Shown: one piece after another, positions 38,240-48,102 of the stretch
How the letters are laid out: each line of letters starts with the position of its first letter
Numbering within the stretch: position 1 is the stretch's first letter
NCBI RefSeq assembly: GCF_006716905.1
Contig: NZ_VFPV01000001.1
Location: 1,242,001-1,306,000 of the forward strand
Origin: Acidovorax temperans
GTDB lineage: Bacteria; Pseudomonadota; Gammaproteobacteria; Burkholderiales; Burkholderiaceae_C
Reading direction: 5' to 3'
Length of the DNA stretch: 64,000 nucleotides
Made by a program: the position numbers and the translations under genes
Notes under the pieces: generated by a model
The model's database searches: none
Seen by the model: only the letters and a program-made list of their open reading frames with translations
What the model was told of the DNA's origin: nothing

Positions 38240-41200
38240 ACGGCCCGTACTCGCCAGCTATTGGCTCACTGCACTGCTGGCCGGCTTGGTCGGTGGTGCG
38301 CTGTGGCTCATGTATCCGCGCCAGGATCTGGAGCGGCGCCTGCTCTCGTCCAGCAGCGACTCCAGCCTGTCGCTTGCATACTTGAAGAACCTGCTGCGCA
38401 GTGATCCGAACAACCCTCGGCTGCAGCAATTGCAGGCGCAGCGGGTTGCCGAAGACGAAGCCCGCAAGCAAAGGGAAGCCGACCTGGCCAACCGGCAGCC
38501 TTCGCCATGGACACGCTGGCGTGACGCCATGGACGGCTACCACGCCCTTCCTCTCGACGCCACAGAACAACGCCGCGCCCTGCGCGCTGACCTGGTGGTG
38601 CAGCTGCATGAGCTGATGACCCAAGAGGTGCCCACCGAAGTGCTGCCGGCATTGGCGGAAGACGCTTTTCATTTGGGCGAGCCCCTGCTGGGCATTCAGA
38701 TGTACCGGCGGATGGGCGACGAGGCCAGCGCCGAGGGCAGTGCCGTGGCACTCTATGAACGTGCAGCGCGCGAAGCACTGGGCGTCTCTGCCCACCAAGA
38801 GGCAGCCGACCTGTTCCTGAAGGCACGCCACGCCAGCACCAGACCGGATCAAGCCAAAGCCTTCTACCTGCGCGCCATCGCTGCCATGCAGGCATCCGGC
38901 AAGCCTGCCCTGGCGCTGGCGCTGGCCCAGCGCGAGGTGGGTGGGCTTGAAGCAGATCCAGAAGTGTTGCGCATGCTGGTGGAACTGGCACGCGCCGCTG
39001 GCAAACCCGCGATTGCCGAGCAATACATGAAGCGGCTGCTTCGCCTGGCCTTGCTGCAACAGTGGCGCGAGACAGCCGTTGCCACCGCAGCGCCGGTGAT
39101 GCTCCCCATGTCGGGCGATGCAACGCCGCCGGCACCAGCCACCTTGCGCTATGAAGACCGCGCTTACTTGCTGGACACCCGCATGCTGCACCACCCCAGC
39201 GCCGCAGGGATGCAGCAGGTAGCCACAGCGCAAGCTGGCAACCGCACTGGCACTGAAAAGGCAGGCCCAGGCTTGCCGTTTGACGACAAGATCTACACCC
39301 TGGGCTACCAGGTATTTTTGGAAAACCGCAACCTCGAAGACGCCTGGCTGGTGGCCAAATCAGCCGTGCAACAGGCACCGAATGACCTGGCGTGGCGCGA
39401 GCGGCTGGCGCAGGTGGCCGAATGGACGCAGCGCAGCGACGTTGCACTGCAGAACTGGCTGGTGATCGCTCGGGCAACCCAGCAAGACCGGGCCTGGCAA
39501 TCGGTCCTGAGGCTTGCTCCCGGATTGTTTGACGATGCGGCACTCATCGAAGGCCTGCGCTACGAATTGCGGCGCAACCCGGACAACGCCCCCCTGGCCA
39601 AAGAACTCATCCTGGCGTACGAACGGGTGGGCACCCCGCTGCCCGCCATCGAGTTCCTGCAGCAACAGCCGCGCCTGCCCGCCAACCTGGAGCTGCTGGC
39701 GGACATTGCGACCCGTGCCGGGCAAATGGATGTGGCGCTACAGGCATGGGAGCAGCTTTTGGCCGACCCCGCTCAGGCCACACCCGAGCGCGCGATGCGC
39801 GCAGCCACCCTGGCGGTGGTGCGTGGCAAGCCGGAACTGGCCATGGCCTGGCTGGAGGCCGCGCGCCATGCCGTTGTGCCCGGTGCAGAGATCACCACCG
39901 ACTTCTTGCGCATGACCGGGCAGCTGGCTGAGCGCCAGCAGCGTGACGCAGTGGCGCTGGATGCGTATCGCCAGCTGCTGACCACACCCGATGCCAAGCT
40001 GCCAGACTTTGATTCCGCCATCCGGCTGCTGCAAGTGGACTACCCATTACAGGCGGCAGATGTGGCGGTGCAGGCCTGGGACCGCTCCTTCCAGCCGCGC
40101 CACTTGATCCTGGCTCTGACGACCTATGTCAGCCGCAGCCAGTGGACGCAGGTCAAACATCTGCTGGACAAGGTGAGCCCCACCACCGGCACCGCACACG
40201 AAGCGATTGCCCCCCTGTGGAAAGACACGCAGTTTTTGCGCATTGTGGGTCTGTACCACCAGAACACGGGCAACCTCACCCGCGCAGCCCAGCTGTTTGA
40301 TGCGGCCTTGCGCCTGGCGCCCGACTCGGCCGAGATGCGTCAGGCCATCGTGTGGCTGTTCATCGACAGCAACGACAACATCTCTCTGCGCAAACTGCTG
40401 GCCACCCATGAAGCCGAGTGGAGCCGCGACAAGGAGATGCACGATGCCCTGGGCTCTGCGTACCAGGCCCTGTCCCTGCCCTCCGTCGCACTGGCTCGGT
40501 ATTTCACCCCCCAGCTGGCAGAACGGCAGAGCGATTTCCTGTGGATGATGAACTACGCCGACGCGCTGGACCAGAACCAGGAGCCCGACAAGTCATGGCG
40601 CCTGCGCCGGCATCTGCTGTCCTCGGAATGGGCTCAGGCACAACAGGGCCGCCCCATGACGCGCACACAAGCGCGCGCGCACTGGCTCACCGAAGAGGGG
40701 CTGGACACCACCCGCCGCCTGGCCCGCGCACGCCTGCTACTGACACACAAGCCCGGCGACCCGGCGTTCGAGACACTGCGTGAACTCATGCGCCTGGATC
40801 GGGACGCGGCTGGCAACCTGTCCAACGCTGCGGCAGAGACTGCCATTGGCTGGCTGCAGGATGCAGGCCAGTATTCCGCAGAGCGCGGCCTGCTGTGGCA
40901 GCAGTACGCACGCAGCCAAAGCCTGCGCGCCAACCGGCCGCTCTGGGCCGACATCACTGTGGCCCTGGCGGAGCAAGACACTGCATCCACCGGAGCCCTG
41001 CTGGAAACTTTTGGTGAGCGCCTGCCCCGTTACGACCGCATCAACGCCGCTGCTGCCGTGCAGGATGTGCGCTTGGCGCAGACCACCGCGTTTGAATCGC
41101 AGACCGACCAGCCCGACGACGCACCGCTGCATCTGCAGCTCACCGAAAACCTTCTGGCGTTCAGTGACCACGCAGGCCCTCAAGTAGAGGCGAGAAAGCT

Positions 41201-42098
41201 CGGCGACCTTGAAGAAACCGAAGCCACCGCGCAATGGCACATGGCGTTGAGCCCGCGCCTGTCGATGGACCTGAGCCTGACCCGCATTCACCGCACTGCC
41301 GGGCTTTCCACGCAGCTGAGCAACCCCTCGCAGGAACGAGGTGTCAAGGTGGATCTGCGCTGGCAGGAACGGGACACCACCACCACCCTGCACTTGGCCC
41401 GGCGCGAGAGCCTGACCAGCTACACCCCCATTCAGCTCGAACACGAATGGCGCCTGGACAACCGCCTGACGCTGCGCATGGACATCGGCATGCAACTGCC
41501 GACCCAGGAGAGCACCGTGCTGCGCATGGCGGGCATGAAAGACCGTGCCGGCATCAGCTTGCGTTATCAGATCTCGCGGCTTGACCAGATCACCATGGAG
41601 CACTGGCGCGACAACTACAAGCTGCAGACCGGTGGTGCACTGGGCACAGGTCGCCATTCCTCGTTGACCTACACGCACACTTACCGCGTGGAGGCCCCAA
41701 GCCTGGAGTTCGGCGCCTTCTGGTCGCAGCACGCGTACGACCGGCGTGACCCCGGAGAGCTTTCGGGCAGCGACCTGGCTTTCACCCAGTACCTGCCCCC
41801 CAGCGTGGACCGTGTCGGCAACACCTACTTCCTGCCCGAGAACTTCAGTTTCTACGGTCTGCAGATCTCGACCAATACCCGCTTTGAGCGCGACTACACG
41901 CGCACGCTGCAACCCTTTGGCAGCATTTCCCGCACCTGGCACAGCCGCCAGGGCCCGGGCTACAGTCTGCGACTGGGCCTGGCTGGCAGCGTACTGGGCG
42001 GTGACCACCTGAACCTGGGCTGGAGCCTGGGCAAGGGCGGCACCCTCACCCAGGGGCTCACCCGCGAGATACAGCTGCGCTACCGCAAGCACTTTTGA
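38199..42098 (+). CDS. pelB: Pel outer-membrane exporter with TPR domain, PelB
   Basis: 1299 residues. N-terminal membrane helix (about 17-39), a very long TPR-like periplasmic superhelix (about 50-950, many AL.LA and A...Y repeats) and a C-terminal beta-barrel (about 1000-1299) with alternating strands and terminal Phe, as expected of an outer-membrane porin. PelB binds PelA through its TPRs and exports the polymer with PelC. Its first 41 bases overlap pelA, so translation is coupled. Slightly longer than the Pseudomonas protein (1193). Confidence 0.95.
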   Translation: MRPRKSKLSAPDAERPVLASYWLTALLAGLVGGALWLMYPRQDLERRLLSSSSDSSLSLAYLKNLLRSDPNNPRLQQLQAQRVAEDEARKQREADLANRQPSPWTRWRDAMDGYHALPLDATEQRRALRADLVVQLHELMTQEVPTEVLPALAEDAFHLGEPLLGIQMYRRMGDEASAEGSAVALYERAAREALGVSAHQEAADLFLKARHASTRPDQAKAFYLRAIAAMQASGKPALALALAQREVGGLEADPEVLRMLVELARAAGKPAIAEQYMKRLLRLALLQQWRETAVATAAPVMLPMSGDATPPAPATLRYEDRAYLLDTRMLHHPSAAGMQQVATAQAGNRTGTEKAGPGLPFDDKIYTLGYQVFLENRNLEDAWLVAKSAVQQAPNDLAWRERLAQVAEWTQRSDVALQNWLVIARATQQDRAWQSVLRLAPGLFDDAALIEGLRYELRRNPDNAPLAKELILAYERVGTPLPAIEFLQQQPRLPANLELLADIATRAGQMDVALQAWEQLLADPAQATPERAMRAATLAVVRGKPELAMAWLEAARHAVVPGAEITTDFLRMTGQLAERQQRDAVALDAYRQLLTTPDAKLPDFDSAIRLLQVDYPLQAADVAVQAWDRSFQPRHLILALTTYVSRSQWTQVKHLLDKVSPTTGTAHEAIAPLWKDTQFLRIVGLYHQNTGNLTRAAQLFDAALRLAPDSAEMRQAIVWLFIDSNDNISLRKLLATHEAEWSRDKEMHDALGSAYQALSLPSVALARYFTPQLAERQSDFLWMMNYADALDQNQEPDKSWRLRRHLLSSEWAQAQQGRPMTRTQARAHWLTEEGLDTTRRLARARLLLTHKPGDPAFETLRELMRLDRDAAGNLSNAAAETAIGWLQDAGQYSAERGLLWQQYARSQSLRANRPLWADITVALAEQDTASTGALLETFGERLPRYDRINAAAAVQDVRLAQTTAFESQTDQPDDAPLHLQLTENLLAFSDHAGPQVEARKLGDLEETEATAQWHMALSPRLSMDLSLTRIHRTAGLSTQLSNPSQERGVKVDLRWQERDTTTTLHLARRESLTSYTPIQLEHEWRLDNRLTLRMDIGMQLPTQESTVLRMAGMKDRAGISLRYQISRLDQITMEHWRDNYKLQTGGALGTGRHSSLTYTHTYRVEAPSLEFGAFWSQHAYDRRDPGELSGSDLAFTQYLPPSVDRVGNTYFLPENFSFYGLQISTNTRFERDYTRTLQPFGSISRTWHSRQGPGYSLRLGLAGSVLGGDHLNLGWSLGKGGTLTQGLTREIQLRYRKHF

Positions 42099-42130
42099 AC
42101 CCACCCGATGTTGATGGAAAGACAAGCCCG

Positions 42131-42682
42131 ATGATGAGCAATACCAAAATCCTGCACACCTTGAAAGTTGCTGCCAGCGCCTTGGTGCTTTGCGCACTGG
42201 CAGCCTGCTCTACGGTAGACCGTGGCCGAGCCCCCGCCCTGCAGGCCAATGCCGAATGGACCGTGCTGCCTTTTGCCAACCACACCGAGACCCCCATGGC
42301 TGGCAACCGCGCCGAAAGCGTCGCAGAGGCCCTGCTGCATGCACGGGGCGTAGGCAAGGTCAAGCGCTACACGAGCACAGCGCAGCAAGAGGCGCTGTTC
42401 GACGCAGGCGACACCAAACGCCAGGAACAGGCGCTGGCCTGGGCCCGTGAACAAGGCGTGCGCTATGCACTGGCAGGTACCGTGGATGAGTGGCGCTACA
42501 AGGTGGGCGTGGACGGGGAACCGGCCGCTGGCATCACGCTGCAAATCATTGACGTGCAAAGCGGCGACATTCTCTGGAGTGGCGCAGGCGGCAAGTCCGG
42601 CTGGAGCCGTGAAGCGCTGTCGGCCGTGGCACAGAAGTTGATCCGCGAACTGCTCCAAGCCGGTCTGTCCGGTGCACGTTAA
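42131..42682 (+). CDS. pelC: Pel outer-membrane lipoprotein PelC
   Basis: 183 residues from ATG 42131, which has a GGAAAG binding site nine bases upstream. Lipobox LAAC with acylated Cys26. The mature part (WTVLPFANHTETPMAGNRAESVAEALLHARG ... YALAGTVDEWRYKVG) matches PelC, which forms a dodecameric ring under PelB and guides the positively charged polymer. It lies 32 bases after pelB and 14 before pelD. Confidence 0.94.
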   Translation: MMSNTKILHTLKVAASALVLCALAACSTVDRGRAPALQANAEWTVLPFANHTETPMAGNRAESVAEALLHARGVGKVKRYTSTAQQEALFDAGDTKRQEQALAWAREQGVRYALAGTVDEWRYKVGVDGEPAAGITLQIIDVQSGDILWSGAGGKSGWSREALSAVAQKLIRELLQAGLSGAR

Positions 42683-42696
42683 GCCTTCGCATTCGC

Positions 42697-44073
42697 ATGC
42701 AAGCTGACGACCAAGCAACGACCGCCCGATCCGACGACGCCACAGCACCTGCTGCGCAGCGCAAACCCGGCTTTTCCGGTGCACCGCTGGGCAAGCTGGG
42801 CGCAGCCGGTGACCGCCCATGGTTGGTGACGCTGGAATCACTGCTCGTGCCCGGCATTGCCGTGGCAGTGGGCTTGGCATTCAATCCCGAAGATCCACTC
42901 GGGGTGCACGCGGAATTCCACTGGGCCTGGCTGGCGCCGGTCATCGTGGCCTTGCGCTATGGCCCGCTGGCCGGGCTGGGCGCTGGCGCCGTGCTGCTGT
43001 TGGCATGGGTTGCCTTGCATGTGGGCCACATGGACCAATTCCCCCAGATCTTCTTTCTGGGCGGGCTGATTACCGTGATGCTGGTGGGCGAGTTCTCCAG
43101 CTTGTGGAGAGCGCGCACCCGCCGCGCCGAAGCCGTGCAGTACTACCTGGACCAGCGCCTGGAGCACCTGATACGCCAGTACTACCTGCTGCGCCTGTCG
43201 CATGACCGGCTGGAACAGGAACTGATAGGCCGCCCCATGTCGATGCGCGACGCGCTCAAAACGCTGCGCGGACTCAGCGGCAGCGATGATGAGGCACAGA
43301 TTCTGCTGCGACTGCTGGCGCAGTATTGCCAGATCAGCTCTGCGGCCCTGCACCCTGTGCACGATCACAAGCTGGAGAAAACCGCGATAGCCACCATTGG
43401 CTCACCCGTGGCGGTAGACCCCAAAGACCCGTTGCTCACCCAAGCCCTGGAAACACGCACCCTGTGCCATGTGGTTCAAGCCACGGTGCGCCAGGAAGCC
43501 ACCCGCTACCTAGTGGCAGCCCCTCTGCTGGATATTGGGGGAGATGTGTACGCCATGCTGCTCATCGACGAGCTGCCATTTTTTGCGCTGCAGAACGAGA
43601 ACCTGCAAACCATCAATTTGCTGCTGGGTTACTACACCGATGGGCTGTCAACCCAAGCGCTGTCAGCGCCGCTGGTGGAGCAGGTTCCTGACTGCCCGCC
43701 TGAGTTTGCCTTTGAGCTGCAGCGCCTGTGGCGCATGTATGAAAGCACGCAGGTCCCCAGCATCGTGGTGGCGCTGGAATTCAACCAGGACGCCGTGGAT
43801 CAGGATCTGCCGCAACAATTCTTGCGGCTCAAACGGATGATGGATGAGAGCTGGGCCATTGCTGGACCGAAGCGGCATGTCCTTGCCATCCTGATGCCGC
43901 TGGGCGAAGCATCTACTGCCGAAGGCTTCATTGCCCGGCTGGAGGAGTGGATCCGGCGCAAGCAAAACACAGGCCTTGCACAGGCGGGTATCTACCCACA
44001 CCCGCTGCCGCTCGCAGATTCGGGCGGGCCACTGCCCATGCTGCAAAAACTTCTGCAACTCGCCCATGCTTAG
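42697..44073 (+). CDS. pelD: c-di-GMP receptor PelD
   Basis: 458 residues. Four or so N-terminal membrane helices (about 45-130), a helical/coiled linker, a GAF domain (about 185-315) and a degenerate GGDEF domain (about 325-455). The c-di-GMP binding motif RxxD is seen as Arg380-Met-Met-Asp383, in the place equivalent to the inhibitory site used by Pseudomonas PelD; no active GGDEF sequence is present. It would switch on Pel synthesis after binding c-di-GMP. Eight-base overlap with pelE. Confidence 0.95.
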   Translation: MQADDQATTARSDDATAPAAQRKPGFSGAPLGKLGAAGDRPWLVTLESLLVPGIAVAVGLAFNPEDPLGVHAEFHWAWLAPVIVALRYGPLAGLGAGAVLLLAWVALHVGHMDQFPQIFFLGGLITVMLVGEFSSLWRARTRRAEAVQYYLDQRLEHLIRQYYLLRLSHDRLEQELIGRPMSMRDALKTLRGLSGSDDEAQILLRLLAQYCQISSAALHPVHDHKLEKTAIATIGSPVAVDPKDPLLTQALETRTLCHVVQATVRQEATRYLVAAPLLDIGGDVYAMLLIDELPFFALQNENLQTINLLLGYYTDGLSTQALSAPLVEQVPDCPPEFAFELQRLWRMYESTQVPSIVVALEFNQDAVDQDLPQQFLRLKRMMDESWAIAGPKRHVLAILMPLGEASTAEGFIARLEEWIRRKQNTGLAQAGIYPHPLPLADSGGPLPMLQKLLQLAHA

Positions 44074-45082
44074 TACCAAGTGGGGGCTGTGGGCCATTGT
44101 GATGGAGCTCACGGCGTGGGCGGGCCCGGTGCTGCTGGACGGCTATTCGGACGCCGCACTGCTGAGCTATCTGCTGGCCCATGCGGCGGCCTGCGTACTG
44201 CTGGCGGTGTTTACCTTGCCACTGCTGTCAGCCGAGCAATTGCGCCCCAGAATACCCATGCTGGCCCTGATGGCGGTGTGCAGCTATGCCGTGCCGCTGG
44301 CAGGCTTCATCGGCGTCTTTCTGGGCACGCTGGTGCTGCGGGTGTACCGTGCCGCCCGTCCCATCGAAGACTTCCAGTCTGTGCACCTGCCAGAGTTCGA
44401 CCTGCACCAGCGCATCCAGAGCGGCTTCCGGCAAACCGGCCTGCGCGCTGTGCTGGGCAACAGCGAAGTCCCTGCCCGTTCCCGCATGCGGGCCATGGTG
44501 GCACTGCAGCACATGTCTGGGCGTATCTCGTCCCCGCTGCTGCGCAATGTGCTCAACGACTCCAGCGAAGATCTGCGTCTGCTCGCCTACGGCATGCTGG
44601 ATGCGCTGGAGCGCAACATCAGCCGTTCCATCGACAAAGAGCTGGACACTTTGCGCGAGGCCGAAGAAAAAGAGGGGGCAGACCCCCTGGGTCCCACCGG
44701 CTTGCAGGCAGCAGAAAAACTGTCGGCGCTGTACTGGGAACTGGTGTACCAGAACCTGGCGCAGGGCGACATGCGCAACTACGCCATCAGTGAATCCCTG
44801 CGCTACTGCGAGCGGGTGCTGGCGCAGCAACCGCAGCACCCCCAGCACAACCTGCGCCGCGGTTTGCTGCTGCACGCGCTGGGCCGCATGGACGAAGCCG
44901 AGCAGGCCTACGCCCGCGCCCAGCAGCTTGGCTTGCCCGCGACACGGGTGTTGCCTTACCTTGCCGAGCTGAGCTTTGAGCAACGCGACTTCGCCAAAAC
45001 GCGGCAGCTGATGCAGCAACTCGACGAATGGAGCGCCTTGCCCCGCCTGCGCCCCGTCATCGACTACTGGAGCGCGCGATGA
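44066..45082 (+). CDS. pelE: Pel inner-membrane TPR protein PelE
   Basis: 338 residues from ATG 44066, which overlaps the pelD stop by eight bases. Two or three N-terminal membrane helices (about 5-95) precede a cytoplasmic helical/TPR region (about 130-335; LRRGLLLHALGRMDEAEQAYARAQQLG). In Pseudomonas PelE joins PelD and PelG to the PelF synthase. Identified by position, size and topology; primary sequence in this family is weakly conserved. Confidence 0.9.
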   Translation: MLSTKWGLWAIVMELTAWAGPVLLDGYSDAALLSYLLAHAAACVLLAVFTLPLLSAEQLRPRIPMLALMAVCSYAVPLAGFIGVFLGTLVLRVYRAARPIEDFQSVHLPEFDLHQRIQSGFRQTGLRAVLGNSEVPARSRMRAMVALQHMSGRISSPLLRNVLNDSSEDLRLLAYGMLDALERNISRSIDKELDTLREAEEKEGADPLGPTGLQAAEKLSALYWELVYQNLAQGDMRNYAISESLRYCERVLAQQPQHPQHNLRRGLLLHALGRMDEAEQAYARAQQLGLPATRVLPYLAELSFEQRDFAKTRQLMQQLDEWSALPRLRPVIDYWSAR

Positions 45083-46620
45083 TGCACCCCAAAGCCGCCG
45101 AGGCTGACATTGCCCTGCTGCTGGAAGGCACCTTTCCCTATGTGAGCGGGGGCGTTTCCAGCTGGATCAACCAGATCATCCAGGCCTTCCCCGAATACCG
45201 CTTTGCGCTGGTGTTTCTGGGCAGCCAGCGCTCGGACTACAGCCAGTTCAAATACAAGCTGCCAGCCAACGTGGTGCACTTTGAAGAGCACTTTTTGTAC
45301 GACGGTTTGGCAGCACAAAACCTGCCGCACGCCCGCCCGGGTAATGAAGCCACGTTCGAGGTGCTGCGCGGCATCGTGAACACCCTGCGCGAAGGTAGCG
45401 CAGGCACCGAGCAAACCTTGCAGATGCTGCGCGCTGTGACCCGCGAGATGGCGCCCGGCGGCAACTTTCCGCTGGAAGATTTTCTGTACAGCGAGCGCTC
45501 CTGGGAACTGATCCGCGACACCTACCGCGAGTACTGCACCGACCCCTCGTTCGTGGATTATTTCTGGACGGTGCGCATCATGTTCAAGCCCCTGTGGACG
45601 CTGGCCAGCGTGGCGCAAAACCTGATCCCGGTGCGGATGCTGCACAGCGCGTCCACAGGCTATGCAGGTTTTTTGGGGGCCGTTCTGCACGACACACGCA
45701 ACATACCGTTTGCCCTGTCGGAGCACGGCATCTACACCAAGGAACGGCAGATCGATCTGCTCAAGAGCGAGTGGATTCGCGACAACCGCAACGTCTTCCA
45801 GCGCGACCCGACCGAGCTGTCGTACTTCCGGCAAATGTGGATCCGGCTGTTTGAATGGATGGGGCGCTACTGCTATGCAGCTGCCGACCCGATCATCGCG
45901 CTGTATGAAACCAACCGCCTGCGCCAGGTGCAAGACGGCGCTGACCCGGCGCGCACGTTCAACATCCCCAACGGCATCCAGCTCGCCCGCTTTGCGCCCA
46001 TGCGCGATAAGCGCCCGGCGCAGGTGCCGCCGGTGCTCTGCCTCATTGGCCGCGTGGTGCCCATCAAGGACGTGAAGACCTTCATCCGCGCGATGCGCCG
46101 TGTGGTGAACCAGATGCCGCAGGCCGAAGGCTGGATTGCTGGCCCCACAGACGAAGACCCCTCCTATGCCCAGGAGTGCGAGAACCTGGTGCGCAGCCTG
46201 GGGCTGGAAAATCACGTGAAGTTCCTGGGCTTTCAGAAGGTGGAAGACCTCATGCCCAAGATCGGGCTGATCGTGCTGTCCTCCATCAGCGAAGCCCTGC
46301 CGCTGGTGATTCTGGAAGGCTATGCAGCGGGCGTGCCCACCGTATCCACCGATGTGGGCTCGTGCCGCCAATTGATCGAGGGCCTGGGCGAAGAAGACCG
46401 CGCCTTGGGCAGCAGCGGCAGCGTGGTGGGCATTGCCGACCCGCAGGCGCTGGCAGACGCCGCCATCGCTTTGCTGAACGACCCGGCCGAGTGGAATCGC
46501 GCCAGCCAGGCCGCCATTGCCCGCGTGGAACGCTACTACACCGACAGCATGATGTTTGGCAGCTACCGTAAGGTGTACCAAAAGGCCCTGGGCGGGCCTG
46601 CAACCGACGAGGCACGCTGA
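45079..46620 (+). CDS. pelF: Pel glycosyltransferase PelF (GT4)
   Basis: 513 residues. The N-terminus LLLEGTFPYVSGGVSSWINQII is typical of PelF and related GT4 enzymes; the EX7E motif is Glu405 and Glu413 (SEALPLVILE), and CLIGRVVPIKDVKTFIRAM marks the nucleotide-sugar domain. It polymerises Pel, probably from UDP-GalNAc and related donors, in the cytosol. ATG 45079 overlaps the pelE stop as ATGA; a second ATG follows directly at 45082. Confidence 0.96.
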   Translation: MMHPKAAEADIALLLEGTFPYVSGGVSSWINQIIQAFPEYRFALVFLGSQRSDYSQFKYKLPANVVHFEEHFLYDGLAAQNLPHARPGNEATFEVLRGIVNTLREGSAGTEQTLQMLRAVTREMAPGGNFPLEDFLYSERSWELIRDTYREYCTDPSFVDYFWTVRIMFKPLWTLASVAQNLIPVRMLHSASTGYAGFLGAVLHDTRNIPFALSEHGIYTKERQIDLLKSEWIRDNRNVFQRDPTELSYFRQMWIRLFEWMGRYCYAAADPIIALYETNRLRQVQDGADPARTFNIPNGIQLARFAPMRDKRPAQVPPVLCLIGRVVPIKDVKTFIRAMRRVVNQMPQAEGWIAGPTDEDPSYAQECENLVRSLGLENHVKFLGFQKVEDLMPKIGLIVLSSISEALPLVILEGYAAGVPTVSTDVGSCRQLIEGLGEEDRALGSSGSVVGIADPQALADAAIALLNDPAEWNRASQAAIARVERYYTDSMMFGSYRKVYQKALGGPATDEAR

Positions 46621-46621
46621 C

Positions 46622-47995
46622 ATGGCAGGCATTGGATTTGAACTGCGCCGCATGCTGCGCAAGAACACCCTGACGGGCCTGCTGCAGGCCTACGCCTATG
46701 CGGGTGTCATTGGCTCCGGTCCCTGGGTGTTCTCGATCATCGGCATCTTGCTGGTGGGGATCTTCAGCGCCAGCGTGGTGGTACCCAATTTTTTGGTTAC
46801 CCAGTTCCAGACATCCGTCACGTACCTGGTGGCCTGCAGCCTGATCCTGACAGGGTTTGTGCAGCTGGCCTTCACCCGCTTTGTGTCGGACCGGCTGTTT
46901 GAAAAGAAGCGGGATCTGATCTTGCCCAACCTGCACGGGCTGCTGCTGGGCGTGATTGCGGTGGCGGCCGTGCTGGGCACCCTGGCGCTGTTCGTCGTCT
47001 TCCCGGGCGAGCGGCTGCTGTACCGGCTGCTGATGCTGGCCGGCTTTTGCGTCATGTGCGGCGTGTGGGTGCTGGCCATCTTGCTGTCGGGCATGAAGCG
47101 CTACCAGGCCATCACGGTCTTGTTCGGCGGTGCCTATGCGCTGATCGTGGTGGCATCCCTGTTGATGCGCCCCTGGGGGCTGGAGGGGCTGCTGGGCGGC
47201 TTCGTGCTGGGCAATTTCGTGCTGCTGGCAGGCATGTGGGTGATGGTGGTGCGCGACTTCAGCCCCAAGGGCCGGCTGATCGCATTTGACTTTGCCGAAC
47301 GCAAGCTGCTGTACCCGTCGCTCGTGCTGGTGGGCCTGCTCTACAACGTGGCCATCTGGGCAGACAAGTTCATGTTCTGGTACTTCCCGCCCACATCGGA
47401 GCCCATCATCGGCGGCCTGCGCGCCTCGCTGATCTATGACTTGCCGGTGTTCCTCTCGTACCTTTCGATCATCCCCGGCATGGCGGTGTTCCTGGTGCGC
47501 ATCGAGACCGACTTCGTGGAGTATTACGACAAGTTCTACGACGCGGTGCGCAGCGGCGGCTCGCTTGAATACATCGAGTCGATGCGTGATGAAATGGTCT
47601 ATGCCATCCAGCAAGGGCTGGGCGAAATCGCCAAAATCCAGACCCTGGCCGTGCTGGTGACCTTCGTGGCGGGCCCGGCGTTGCTGGATGCCTTGGGCAT
47701 CTCCAGCCTGTACCTGCCTTTGCTGCATGTGCAGGTAGTGGGAGCGGGCCTGCAGGTGGGGTTGATGGCGATTCTCAACGTGTTCTTCTACCTGGACCAG
47801 CGCCGCATCGTGCTGGTGCTATGTGTGGAGATGGTGGTGCTCAACATCGTTTTCACTGCACTGACGCTGCATCTGGGGGCCGCCTTTTACGGGTATGGCT
47901 TTGCAGGCTCGATGTTGGTCACACTGTGCACAGGCATGGTGCTGCTGACACGCCAGCTCAACCGGCTGGAGTTCGAAACCTTCATGCTGCAGTAA
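46622..47995 (+). CDS. pelG: Pel inner-membrane transporter PelG
   Basis: 457 residues (456 in Pseudomonas) with about twelve membrane helices, resembling Wzx/MATE-like flippases. MAGIGFELRRMLRKNTLTGLLQAYAYAGVIGSGPW is the characteristic N-terminus. It works with PelD and PelE to move the polymer across the inner membrane. It starts one base after the pelF stop. Confidence 0.95.
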   Translation: MAGIGFELRRMLRKNTLTGLLQAYAYAGVIGSGPWVFSIIGILLVGIFSASVVVPNFLVTQFQTSVTYLVACSLILTGFVQLAFTRFVSDRLFEKKRDLILPNLHGLLLGVIAVAAVLGTLALFVVFPGERLLYRLLMLAGFCVMCGVWVLAILLSGMKRYQAITVLFGGAYALIVVASLLMRPWGLEGLLGGFVLGNFVLLAGMWVMVVRDFSPKGRLIAFDFAERKLLYPSLVLVGLLYNVAIWADKFMFWYFPPTSEPIIGGLRASLIYDLPVFLSYLSIIPGMAVFLVRIETDFVEYYDKFYDAVRSGGSLEYIESMRDEMVYAIQQGLGEIAKIQTLAVLVTFVAGPALLDALGISSLYLPLLHVQVVGAGLQVGLMAILNVFFYLDQRRIVLVLCVEMVVLNIVFTALTLHLGAAFYGYGFAGSMLVTLCTGMVLLTRQLNRLEFETFMLQ

Positions 47996-48000
47996 GGCAG

Positions 48001-48033
48001 CGCTGCGGGGGTGCGTTCCCCAGCAGCGTCTTT
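48001..48033 (+). terminator. hairpin after pelG
   Basis: CGCTGCGGGG (48001-48010) pairs with CCCC-a-GCAGCG (48018-48028), one bulged A, seven-base loop, followed by TCTTTA. It begins five bases after the pelG stop and could end or attenuate the pel transcript before the GH135-like gene. The T-run is short. Confidence 0.6.
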
Positions 48034-48064
48034 ACAAAAGTCTGTGGAACGCGGCGACCAGGGT

Positions 48065-48085
48065 GGTGTAACATTTTTTTACACC
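48065..48085. promoter_or_regulatory. perfect inverted repeat upstream of the GH135-like gene
   Basis: GGTGTAA (48065-48071) and TTACACC (48079-48085) form perfect 7-bp arms around a 7-base T-rich centre, 17 bp upstream of the lipoprotein ATG. It overlaps a TAACAT (48069-48074) that could be a -10. The pattern fits a dimeric repressor operator; the binding protein is unknown. Confidence 0.55.
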
Positions 48086-48102
48086 GGCCTTTTGAACATG
48101 CC

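Noticed and set aside
38085..39233. Long minus-strand frames opposite pelA, pelB, pelF and pelG
   Set aside because: The plus-strand frames are recognisable full-length Pel proteins with conserved catalytic residues.
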